Below, in pieces: positions 1 to 6,065 of a stretch of 6,843 nucleotides of DNA. How positions within the stretch are numbered: position 1 is the first letter of the stretch; each line of letters starts with the position of its first letter. The notes under the pieces were generated by a model, which made no database searches, was not told where the DNA came from, and saw only the letters and a list, made by a program, of their open reading frames with translations. Both the position numbers and the translations under genes were made by a program. The stretch spans positions 1 to 6,843 of the forward strand of contig DYDC01000150.1 in the NCBI GenBank assembly GCA_020718125.1. Direction: 5' to 3'. Source of the stretch: Methylacidiphilum sp. GTDB lineage: Bacteria > Verrucomicrobiota > Verrucomicrobiia > CAIQCK01.

Positions 1-1
1 G

Positions 2-907
2 ATGGACCTCGGGTCGAGCGGCTGGTTCAACGACGCCGGCATGTGGGCGGAAATGAAACGGCTGCGCGCGCTCGATGAACCCCTGCTGAAAAAGCCAACG
101 CCGTTCCGACCGCAGGTGGCGGCGGTGATTGACGAGCAGGCGATGCTGCGCGTCGCGGCTGGCGGCACACTCGTGACGCGGCCCGGCATCTACGATGTGC
201 GCGCACCGCTGGGCCGCATGGGCGCGCCTTACGGCCAATACCTCCTCGATGACGTGCTTGCCGGTCGTGTGAAGGCGAAGCTACACGTCTTCCTAAACGC
301 GTGGTCGCTGTCGTCCACTGAACGCTCAAAGCTGCTGAAAACCACGCGCGGCAGCACAAAAGTATGGTGCTACGCGCCGGGCTGGTTCGACGGCGGGCAA
401 ACGTCGCTGGAAGCGATGCGGCAACTGACGGGGTTCGAGATGAAGATCGTGTCGCCGGCAAAATCCGCAGCGACGCCGACGGAACGCGGCCGAACACTCG
501 GCTTGGAGAAATCCTTCGGCGGCGAGAAACCGGTGAAGCCGCTGTTCACCGCCGCCGATGCGAAGCCGGAGGAGATTCTCGCAACCTACCCGGATGGCTC
601 CGCTGCCGTTGCGCTACGCCGCACATCAGGTGGACCGTCGTTGTTCGTCGGCGCGCCGGGGTTGACGAGCGAGTTGCTGCGGCTGGCGGCACGCGAGGCG
701 GGCGTCCATCTCTTCACGGAGACCGACTGCAACGTCTGCGCGAACGGCCGGTTCCTCTCGCTGCACGCGTCACAGGACGGATCGGTGGACGTCAATATCG
801 GCAAGCCGGAGCCAGTGACCGATGTGTTGAGCGGCGAACAGGTGGCGCGGGGTCCGCACTTCACGCTGCCGTTGAAACGCGGCGACACCAAGGTGCTTCG
901 CTACTGA
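2..907 (+). CDS. Beta-galactosidase-like glycoside hydrolase, C-terminal part (5' end outside window)
   Basis: About 301 codons end at TGA 905-907. The frame is open at the left edge, and the ATG at base 2 is probably internal because the opening residues (MDLGSSGWFNDAGMW) read like the last strand and helix of a glycosidase barrel. From about residue 36 (FRPQVAAVIDEQ) to about 165 the protein resembles the trimerisation domain (amidotransferase-like fold) of GH42-type beta-galactosidases, with LLDDVLAGRVKAKLHVFLNAW and the strand VWCYAPGWFDG. From about residue 190 comes a small beta domain that includes FVGAPGLTSELLRLAAREAGVH and ends with LKRGDTKVLRY. Such proteins hydrolyse glycosidic bonds in plant or algal polysaccharide breakdown. 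The catalytic barrel is not in the window, so substrate and activity cannot be judged. The fold assignment is from remembered family patterns. The gene converges with the fragment at 901-1068 and overlaps it by 7 bp. Confidence 0.6.
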   Translation: MDLGSSGWFNDAGMWAEMKRLRALDEPLLKKPTPFRPQVAAVIDEQAMLRVAAGGTLVTRPGIYDVRAPLGRMGAPYGQYLLDDVLAGRVKAKLHVFLNAWSLSSTERSKLLKTTRGSTKVWCYAPGWFDGGQTSLEAMRQLTGFEMKIVSPAKSAATPTERGRTLGLEKSFGGEKPVKPLFTAADAKPEEILATYPDGSAAVALRRTSGGPSLFVGAPGLTSELLRLAAREAGVHLFTETDCNVCANGRFLSLHASQDGSVDVNIGKPEPVTDVLSGEQVARGPHFTLPLKRGDTKVLRY

Positions 908-1068
908 GCGGTCCGGCCGACGCGCTCGTAGATGGTCGCGAGCGGGTCGGAGTAGGCGCGACACCAGTTCGGCGCCAGCGCCAGCGCCTGCGACAGCGGA
1001 TGGTCGGTGGTCAGCAGCGTCCAGCCCACCTTGCTGGCATCGAGTTTTTTGGCCAGGAAGCATCGGGG
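901..1068 (-). pseudogene. C-terminal fragment of a membrane glycosyltransferase-type protein
   Basis: Read on the minus strand, one frame runs from just after an in-frame TGA (1071-1069) to TAG (903-901). It holds about 55 codons, including FLAKKLDASKVGWTLL, TTDHPLSQALALAPNW and CRAYSDPLATIYERVG. This pattern (a residue stretch meaning 'here the value is known', then HPL..AL, W..VY.D..A.IY) is typical of the soluble extreme C-terminus of polytopic membrane proteins of the ArnT / O-antigen-type glycosyltransferase group. All membrane segments and any catalytic residues are missing, and there is no plausible start codon or ribosome binding site, so this is a truncated remnant. The match ends near 1062, beside the sequence GGGGTCACATCCCC (1065-1078). 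The fragment is too short to fix the exact family. Confidence 0.45.
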
Positions 1069-1269
1069 TCACATCCCCACATATAACAAATGACTTGCCC
1101 TTGCTCTGAACGAGGCACCCGGCGTCTGGCAGATTCGCACGCGCGAGTTGGCGTCGGGACAAACTGCGAGCCGCTGCCTGCGGGTGAGCAAGCACTGAGG
1201 TGACCAAGAAGCCCCGTGCGGTTTGCTTCACAACAAAGTCCATCCTCCCTGCGCAAGGGATGGACAAAG
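1069..1269. other. Intergenic stretch without a convincing gene
   Basis: These ~200 bp separate the membrane-protein fragment from the IS remnant. At the left end, GGGG-TCACAT-CCCC (1065-1078) can form a 4-bp stem. TCCCT-GCGCA-AGGGA (1246-1260) can form a 5-bp stem, and GCGCAAGGG occurs twice (1251-1259 and 1269-1277). A minus-strand frame is open through most of it, but it shows no recognised motif and no ribosome binding site. The area may be debris of another mobile element; nothing in it proves that. Confidence 0.4.
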
Positions 1270-1290
1270 CGCAAGGGCGCCTCCGGTAAC
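1270..1290 (+). repeat. Left terminal inverted repeat of the IS remnant
   Basis: It reads CGC-A-AGGG-CG-CCTCCGGTAAC and matches the reverse complement of 1830-1850 at 18 of 21 positions, including 11 consecutive bases at the inner side. The exact outer boundary is uncertain by a few bases. Confidence 0.6.
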
Positions 1291-1322
1291 TCAGAAAAAA
1301 TGACGAGGAATAACGACACTAT

Positions 1323-1351
1323 TTGCTGTGGAGGAAAGCCCCTGATACAAT
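1323..1351 (+). promoter_or_regulatory. Sigma70-like promoter inside the IS remnant
   Basis: TTGCTG (1323-1328) is followed after exactly 17 bp by TACAAT (1346-1351), and TG at 1343-1344 gives an extended -10. Transcription would start about 7 bases downstream, close to the transposase ATG at 1358, so the transposase message would be leaderless or nearly so. No terminator is visible between this promoter and the phosphoesterase gene, so it may drive that gene as well. Prediction from consensus only. Confidence 0.55.
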
Positions 1352-1357
1352 GGCCGC

Positions 1358-1780
1358 ATGAAGACTTCCAAAAAGAGCTGCAAATCCTCCCAAACCCCCG
1401 GATTCTTTGACGTGGAACTGCGCGTCCAATGGCTCCTGGCCAAAGGCAATCCGTTGAGCCGTTTGGATGCCGTGATCGATTGGGAGAGCTTTCGCCCCCT
1501 GTTGGAAGCGGCGTTGGAGAAACCCGCCCAAGGCCCCGGCGGGCCGCGCCCCAACGATCCGCTGAAGATGTTCAAGGCATTGTTGGTGCAACGCTTCTTC
1601 AACCTCTCCGACGAGCAGACCGAGTATCAGATCAACGACCGCTTGAGCTTTCAACAGTTCATCGGCTGGACGCTGGCCGACAAGGCGCCGGATGCCAACA
1701 CGCTGCGGAAGCGATGTTGGCGGCCAAACAAAAAGAGTCAACACCATGAAACCAACCACCGAAGGAGTCGCCATGACTGA
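1358..1780 (+). pseudogene. IS5-family transposase, N-terminal domain only
   Basis: The ATG at 1358 lies directly downstream of a good promoter. Residues 1 to about 116 carry the typical IS5-family N-terminal (DUF772-type) domain: TPGFFDVELRVQWLLAKGNP, LSRLDAVIDWESFRPLLE, GGPRPNDPLKMFKALLVQRF, FNLSDEQTEYQINDRLSFQQ and FIGWTLADKAPDANTL. In intact members the next residues are like WKFRE, leading into the DDE catalytic domain. Here the match stops at about 1705 and ~24 unrelated, mostly basic codons follow to TGA at 1778-1780. The usual length is 300 residues or more, against 140 here, and no catalytic acidic residue of the RNase H fold remains. The product cannot transpose DNA by itself; whether it binds ends or acts as an inhibitor is unknown. 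Its stop overlaps the ATG of the phosphoesterase (1773) by a few bases in another frame. Confidence 0.85.
1761..1767 (+). promoter_or_regulatory. Ribosome binding site of the phosphoesterase
   Basis: GAAGGAG lies 5 bases before the ATG at 1773. It is the clearest Shine-Dalgarno sequence near this gene and decides the start over the in-frame ATGs at 1692 and 1746. It lies inside the IS remnant. Confidence 0.6.
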
Positions 1781-3302
1781 AACCGAACAAAAAACCGAAC
1801 CACAATCCTCAACAGGGTTCCGCAAAGCCGTTACCGGAGGTTCCCTGGCGAAATCAAAACGCCTGTCGGTGACCCGACGCGAATGTCTTCGCGCGGCGGC
1901 GCGCGTTGCGTTTCTTGCCAGCCTCCTTATCGGCACGGAGATGTCTGCTGCCGGCGGCGACTCGCAGACGCTGCGAGGCCAGGTGCTGGGCGGCGGCAAG
2001 CCGTTGGCCGGCGTGCTGGTGTCTGATGGTTGCCGCGTCGCGCGCACGAACACGCGGGGCGATTACGAACTGGCCATCGGTCCGGACAGTGGGCGGTTCG
2101 TCTTTGTGACGACACCGCGGGGCTATTGGGCCGATGTGTTCTACGTGCCCATCGGCGAGGCCGCCGCGAAGGGCCGCGCGGATTTCGCCTTGCGTCCGGT
2201 GGACCAGCCGGACCGTTTCGATTTCGTGTTCATCACCGACATGCACGTGGATTCGCACCGACATGGCGTCCCGAAGTTCAAGGCGAGCATTCGCGAGATC
2301 AACGATCTCACGCCGACGCCCGCTTTTCTCTGGGCGCAGGGCGACATCTGTCTCGAAGGCCGCGCCGGCAAGGACTACACCGAGTGCCTCACACTCGCTA
2401 AGATGCCCGTGCGCAACGGTCCCGGGAACCATGAGGTGATCCTCGCCCACAAAAATCCCTTCGACGAGTTCGAGCAACTCTTCGGCCCCACTTATTTCTC
2501 GTTCGACTGGGGCGCGGTGCATTGCATCGTGCTGAACGGCAACAAGCCCATGCCGGGCGAGCAAGGCTACAAGAGTGTCCACGGCGCCATCGAAGGCAGC
2601 GAGATGAAGTGGCTGCGGGCCGATCTCGCCGCGCAGCCGCGGGGCAAGGTGGTCATCGTCGGTGTCCACATCCCCATCGTCTCGACTTATCGCGAACGAC
2701 GCCATGAAATCCCGAAGCACGCCCCCTGTTGGAAAATCACAAACGACCGGGAACTGACCGCCCTGTTCGCAATGCACGGCGTCCGGCTCGTGCTTCAGGG
2801 TCACATGCACGAGAACGAGCGCGTCACCGTCCAGGGCGTCGAATACGTGGAGTCCATCGCGCTCTCAGGAGGCTGGGGGAAAAGCGGCGAGGGACTGGAG
2901 CGCGGCGTGGACGGCACCCCGCGCGGCTATCGCATCGTCTCGGTGAATGGCAAAAAGATCAGCCATCGCTACCAGTCAAGTTGCGAGTCGCGCGTCACCC
3001 GCCAAGGCGAGTTTGTCGGCATCGTGGGCCGCGCGTTGCCGGACGCGAAAGCGGAGTTTGCGTTCAACTGTTACGACGCGCCGAACGGTTCAAAGGCGCA
3101 AGCCCGGATTGATAACGGCCCTTGGCGGCCGATGCCCGCGCACTTCGCCGTCAACGAGTTCATTGGCCTCAAGATGCCCCATCACTTTCGCTTCGTGACG
3201 GACACGACCCGGCTCAAAGCCGGCCCGCACACCATCGAAGCGCGAGTGGCCTGGCCTGAAGGAACGGTCGTGACCGAGAAAGAAACTTTCATCCTCCCGT
3301 AG
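1773..3302 (+). CDS. Exported calcineurin-like metallophosphoesterase with IS-derived N-terminus
   Basis: The protein has 509 residues from the ATG at 1773 to TAG 3300-3302. Residues 1-32 are polar and partly encoded by the IS right end. Then comes a Tat-like signal, TRRECLRAAARVAFLASLLI (residues 34-53), so the enzyme is probably exported folded. A beta-sandwich like the N-terminal domain of this group spans about 66-142 (RGQVLGGGKPLAGVLVSDG). The metallophosphoesterase core follows with its metal-binding motifs: DMH (156-158), GD (190-191), GNHE (218-221), GVH (297-299) and GHMH (343-346). A further beta domain (about 385-509) fits the C-terminal domain of the same group. Such enzymes cleave phosphomono- or diesters with a two-metal centre; the substrate is unknown. 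A GTG at 1869 would give a protein starting right at the Tat motif and may be the ancestral start, but it has no clear ribosome binding site. All catalytic motifs are present, so the core looks functional. Confidence 0.85.
   Translation: MTETEQKTEPQSSTGFRKAVTGGSLAKSKRLSVTRRECLRAAARVAFLASLLIGTEMSAAGGDSQTLRGQVLGGGKPLAGVLVSDGCRVARTNTRGDYELAIGPDSGRFVFVTTPRGYWADVFYVPIGEAAAKGRADFALRPVDQPDRFDFVFITDMHVDSHRHGVPKFKASIREINDLTPTPAFLWAQGDICLEGRAGKDYTECLTLAKMPVRNGPGNHEVILAHKNPFDEFEQLFGPTYFSFDWGAVHCIVLNGNKPMPGEQGYKSVHGAIEGSEMKWLRADLAAQPRGKVVIVGVHIPIVSTYRERRHEIPKHAPCWKITNDRELTALFAMHGVRLVLQGHMHENERVTVQGVEYVESIALSGGWGKSGEGLERGVDGTPRGYRIVSVNGKKISHRYQSSCESRVTRQGEFVGIVGRALPDAKAEFAFNCYDAPNGSKAQARIDNGPWRPMPAHFAVNEFIGLKMPHHFRFVTDTTRLKAGPHTIEARVAWPEGTVVTEKETFILP
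1830..1850 (-). repeat. Right terminal inverted repeat of the IS remnant
   Basis: Plus-strand GTTACCGGAGG (1830-1840) followed by TTCCCTGGCG. Its reverse complement matches 1270-1290 at 18 of 21 positions. It codes for about residues 20-26 of the phosphoesterase frame. Confidence 0.6.
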
Positions 3303-4433
3303 CCGTTCGAGGATGGGTTGTCTGCGCGCGCGGTTGGCCGTCTCCAAGCCGTCTTGCCGCGACGCGGGCGCGAGGCGGACGGGCTTGCCGGGGTGCTCGC
3401 CCGTCAGCGTTTCGTTGCGGAGGACGGCCGTCCCGTTCACGAAGACATCGCTGAACCCGACAGCGTAGGCGCGGGGCTGATCGAAGGTGGCTTGATCGGC
3501 AACCCGGTCGGGGTCGAAGACAACAATGTCGGCTGCTGCGCCGGGTTTGAGTTCGCCGCGGCCTTCGAGGCGGAATGTCCGCGCGGGCAGGGGGGTCATC
3601 TTGCGGACGGCTGCTTCGAGGGTGAGCGGTTTGAGTTCGCGCACGTATCGGCCGAGCACGCGGGCGTTGTTGCCATAGCTGCGCGGATGCGTCAGTTCGC
3701 CGTTGGGCGCGCGCGGGCCGCCGTCGCTGGCGATCATGGTCAGCGGGTGGCACATGAAGCGGCGCACGTCAGGCTCGTTCATGCCGTGGTAAATGGCGGT
3801 GGCGCCGCCGTGGCATTAGAGATCGAGGATGAGTTCGATCTGCTCGTCGAGAGCGTCGGACCCGCGGCGCAGCTTGGCGGCCTGCGGCGCGGTCTTGCCG
3901 TTGAGCGACTTGTCGTGACGACAGTGCGCGATGACAACGCAGCCATAATCATCGCGCAGGCTCTTCTTCAGAGAGTTCTTCATCTCCGCCATGATGCGCG
4001 CCTTTTGGCCGGGGTTGTTGAGCCGCTCGGCAAGCTTCTGGGCGCCGCCCTCGCGGGCTTTGTCGGTAACGAGACGGCTGAGGCCGGTGCTGGAGGCGGT
4101 GTAGGCGTATTGGTCATGGGCGATGTCGAGTCCGCCGGCCCGCGCACGGTCGAGCAATGCCAGAACCTCGCCGGCTTTGTCCCGTGCTTTCGGCCCGGCC
4201 AGCTTGAGATGCGAGACTTGGGCGCGAATCTTCGCCTACCGCGCGACACGACAGAGTTCGTCCAGCGCGTCGAAGATGCGCTCGGTTTCATGGCGGATAT
4301 GGCTCACGCAGAGGCCGCCGTGGGCGGCGACGACCCGGGCCAGTTCGATGAACTCGTCCGTCTTGGCGAACGGGCCGGGCAGGTAGATCAGCCCCGTGCT
4401 GAGACCGACCGCGAACCGGTTGCCAAGCAGCCG
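3303..4433 (-). pseudogene. D-aminoacylase / N-acyl-D-amino-acid deacylase, truncated and with two stops
   Basis: One minus-strand frame shows an amidohydrolase of the D-aminoacylase family, a zinc enzyme that removes acyl groups from N-acyl-D-amino acids. From the 5' side: NRFAVGLSTGLIYLPGPFAK, VSHIRHE, a TAG (4238-4236), then AKIRAQVSHLKLAGPKA, HDQYAYTASSTGLSRLV, a TAA (3818-3816), then GGATAIYHGMNEPDVRRFM, TMIASDGG, HPRSYGNNARVLGRYVRE, RGELKPGAAADIVVFDP and FVNGTAVLRN. The two SH histidines and the aspartate of ASDGG are the usual metal or catalytic positions. The N-terminal half with the HxH site is missing: homology ends near 4433, at an in-frame TGA (4436-4434). The reading frame runs on to 3090, antisense to the phosphoesterase, so the natural stop also seems lost; the true 3' end is probably near 3360. 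All three pieces lie in the same frame, so the damage is two point mutations plus a 5' truncation. Confidence 0.85.
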
Positions 4434-4471
4434 TCATGACCTCGATTCACGCGCCAAGTCATGAACAGCCT

Positions 4472-4534
4472 GGGCAAAAACACTTCAGGGCAAGAACATT
4501 GCCGGAATCTTTTTGCCCCCAAATCTTCTTGCCC
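4472..4534. repeat. Symmetric palindromic repeat cluster (MITE-like)
   Basis: Four 9-mers with regular spacing: GGGCAAAAA (4472-4480), GGGCAAGAA (4488-4496), TTTTTGCCC (4510-4518) and TTCTTGCCC (4526-4534). Units 1 and 2, and units 3 and 4, each start 16 bases apart. Unit 1 is the exact reverse complement of unit 3, and unit 2 of unit 4. Nested pairing (2 with 3, 1 with 4) is also possible with one imperfect pair each. The spacers inside the two halves are both 7 bases. Similar GGGCAAAA-type repeats are, from memory, common in Verrucomicrobia and Planctomycetes; that is not checked here. Confidence 0.65.
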
Positions 4535-4543
4535 AAAGACACC

Positions 4544-4654
4544 CGGCCCGGTGCCATCCGCAACGCCGAGGACGCCATCCGCCTCTGGATCAAAACCGCC
4601 AAGGAAGACGGCGTGGAAATCCCCCAGCCCCGCGGCCGGTTGGTTTGTGCGTGA
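4544..4654 (+). pseudogene. HicB-like antitoxin, C-terminal remnant
   Basis: The frame ends at TGA 4652-4654 and its last ~36 residues read RPGAIRNAEDAIRLWIKT, AKEDGVEIPQPRGRLVCA. This matches the end of the small HicB / UPF0150 fold (...EALxNAxEAIxLWIExAxEDGxxIPxPxGRLVYA), the antitoxin part that covers the HicA RNase toxin. The first half of the fold is absent; upstream the frame runs into the palindromic repeat cluster. No hicA-like gene is visible nearby. It is a remnant of a lost toxin-antitoxin pair, or of a solitary HicB protein, and is too short to fold alone. Confidence 0.6.
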
Positions 4655-4669
4655 ACCGGGTGCTCCATC

Positions 4670-4822
4670 ATGAACCCTCAACCAACGCCGGCTCCCAACT
4701 CTTCACTCTCAACTCTCAACTTTCTGGCCAGCACCCTGCCGACGCAAAGCGAATTGCGGGGCGTGGCGAACAAGATTGACGAGTTGATCAGCGCGCTGAG
4801 GAGGTGGAAAACCGCGCGCTGA
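4670..4822 (+). CDS. Doubtful 50-codon ORF, no known family
   Basis: ATG at 4670 to TGA 4820-4822. The first half is rich in Pro, Ser and Thr (PQPTPAPNSS) and is partly coded by the low-complexity run ACTCTCAACTCTCAAC (4705-4720). The second half could form one helix (SELRGVANKIDELISALRRW). There is no good ribosome binding site before the ATG. The last 35 bases overlap the 3' end of the methyltransferase gene on the other strand. It could be chance or the tail of a lost gene. Confidence 0.2.
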   Translation: MNPQPTPAPNSSLSTLNFLASTLPTQSELRGVANKIDELISALRRWKTAR

Positions 4823-6065
4823 CGACAAACTCGAACAGTTCCTTCTTCGAGTTTCGCTTGCGAATGTTCTCCACCGTCACGTTTGCGAAGCCATGTTCGC
4901 GCAGTAGTTGCGCGTAAATAAGTTCGGTATGCACCATCACGTCATAAAACTTGGAGTTGCCGACGATGTAGTGGACCGCCGCGCCTTTGGCCAACACGCG
5001 CGCCAGCGAGCGGAAGTGCCGGACGCAGTCCTCGAAATACTTGTGGACGTATTGCGAGAGGATGGAACTGCGCTGGGCGATGCGGCCAATCATGTCGAGG
5101 AAGCCGTCGAAAGGGATCGGCGCAGCGGGGTCCGGCCGCCAGCGAGTGAGGTTGCTGGTCGCGCAGCCCCACGTGCCGCCGATGGCCTGCCAGTCCAAGT
5201 CGCCCGCTTGCCGCCCGTCGCTCAGATAGCCCAGCCAATACATGTAGGGCCGCAGTTCACGGATGTAGCTCATGCGATTCGGATACGGCGGCGACGTGAT
5301 GACGCGGGTGTATTTGCCAGACAGAACTTCGTGGAGCCGGCGCGAGTCGCCCAAGTAGGCGTGCGCCAGGCTGCCGTCGAGCGGGGTTCTCGCGGCATCC
5401 AGAACTTCGTGGAGGCGCTTGATAAAAAGCCCTTTGAGGTTGGCCGGCCCGTGCATGTCCACCATGCCGTCTTCGCCGTTACGCGGCTTGAAGGACATGG
5501 ACTGGTGGCCGAAAGAGACGGCGGAGGTTTCAATGGCGACCCGGCAAAAAGCAGAGATCAAGAGGTTGCGCGCGGGCTGGGAAACCTCGGCGTCTTTGAT
5601 GGCGGCGAAGAGGGCCGAGAGCGCATGGAGATCGCGCGGGTGCCACCACTTCTCGATGTCGTGCAGCGGCGGGTGCCAGAGATTTCCGTTGCTGCCGGCG
5701 AGGCGAAGCGCGGAGGGGAATGCCTTGGCCTCTTCAATGTGGCTGGTTTCGTAGGCGGTAAACTTCGCGTTGGCCAGCCAGACGAGGAACGGGTTGATGT
5801 CCACCGTGTCGGCACGAATGCCGTGCTCGGCGCAAGTCAACGCCGTGGTTCCAGCGCCGCAAAAGGGGTCGAGCACGCGATCACGCTTGCCCAGCGGCCT
5901 GACAATCTCCTCGACCAAGTGGCGCGAATAGGCGGGCGTGAGGCGCAGCCAGCCATGTCGGCCCAGGCTGAGGTTGGCCTTGAACGTGAGCGACTCGTGC
6001 CGTCGTGTAGGGGCAAGCGCGACGGGTTCTTCGGCGAAAAGAAGTTGTTGGGCGCTAGTCTTCAC
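4788..6065 (-). CDS. Site-specific DNA methyltransferase (amino-methylating, N6A or N4C type)
   Basis: The protein has 425 residues, starting at GTG (6065-6063) and ending at TGA (4790-4788). The GTG was chosen because it overlaps the upstream stop by 11 bp, which suits translational coupling. Residues 23-55 (SLTFKANLSLGRHGWLRLTP) look like the motif X region. Residues 66-74 (DPFCGAGTT) are motif I, which binds S-adenosylmethionine. NPFLVWLANAKF (91-102) fits motif II, and TSPPY (257-261) is the catalytic motif IV of enzymes that methylate an exocyclic amino group. The order I before IV is that of the gamma-like class. The C-terminus has VHYIVGNSKF (364-373) and RKRNSKKELFEFVV (402-415). The stretch of about 150 residues between motifs II and IV is long and may hold the target recognition part. 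The enzyme would methylate adenine or cytosine in a specific site; the site cannot be read from the sequence. All core motifs are intact, and its upstream partner is frameshifted. Confidence 0.85.
   Translation of the reverse strand: MKTSAQQLLFAEEPVALAPTRRHESLTFKANLSLGRHGWLRLTPAYSRHLVEEIVRPLGKRDRVLDPFCGAGTTALTCAEHGIRADTVDINPFLVWLANAKFTAYETSHIEEAKAFPSALRLAGSNGNLWHPPLHDIEKWWHPRDLHALSALFAAIKDAEVSQPARNLLISAFCRVAIETSAVSFGHQSMSFKPRNGEDGMVDMHGPANLKGLFIKRLHEVLDAARTPLDGSLAHAYLGDSRRLHEVLSGKYTRVITSPPYPNRMSYIRELRPYMYWLGYLSDGRQAGDLDWQAIGGTWGCATSNLTRWRPDPAAPIPFDGFLDMIGRIAQRSSILSQYVHKYFEDCVRHFRSLARVLAKGAAVHYIVGNSKFYDVMVHTELIYAQLLREHGFANVTVENIRKRNSKKELFEFVVSARFSTSSAR

Larger units (their letters stand above)
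1270..1850 (+). mobile_element. Internally deleted IS5-family insertion sequence, about 581 bp
   Basis: The element is defined by 21-bp imperfect terminal inverted repeats (1270-1290 and 1830-1850) around the N-terminal part of an IS5-family transposase (1358 to about 1705). Complete IS5-family elements are usually about 0.8-1.6 kb, and the catalytic DDE region is missing, so the copy is non-autonomous. The remaining right-hand part (about 1706-1829) has another frame reading AEAMLAAKQKESTP and a stop, possibly the original transposase C-terminus joined by the deletion; this is a guess. No clean target duplication is visible: AAAG lies outside the left end and AAAT outside the right end. The right end lies inside the coding frame of the phosphoesterase that follows. 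Confidence 0.6.

Noticed and set aside
1069..1267. Minus-strand frame of ~65 codons as a small gene.
   Set aside because: No ribosome binding site, no family resemblance, and it runs on through the membrane-protein fragment in the wrong frame.
1854..2810. 318-codon open frame on the minus strand.
   Set aside because: It is antisense to the phosphoesterase core, which carries the full set of metal-binding motifs. The translation is His/Arg-rich shadow sequence.
3816..4238. Reading the TAG and TAA in the D-aminoacylase as recoded codons rather than mutations.
   Set aside because: Two different stops, a missing N-terminus and a missing natural end fit a pseudogene better. The other genes here use TAG and TGA as normal stops.
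3318..4439. 373-codon open frame on the plus strand.
   Set aside because: It lies antisense to the D-aminoacylase pseudogene, whose translated motifs are clear. Its own translation is Gly/Ala/Val-rich without family motifs, as expected of a GC-rich shadow.
4700..4724. ACTCTCA-type short tandem repeat as a CRISPR or functional repeat.
   Set aside because: Only about two 7-base units are present, with no spacers or longer array; it is simple low-complexity sequence.
4789..4821. Inverted repeat CAGCGCGC / GCGCGCTG as a terminator between the convergent gene ends.
   Set aside because: The loop is 17 bases and no T-run follows on either strand, so an intrinsic terminator is not supported.
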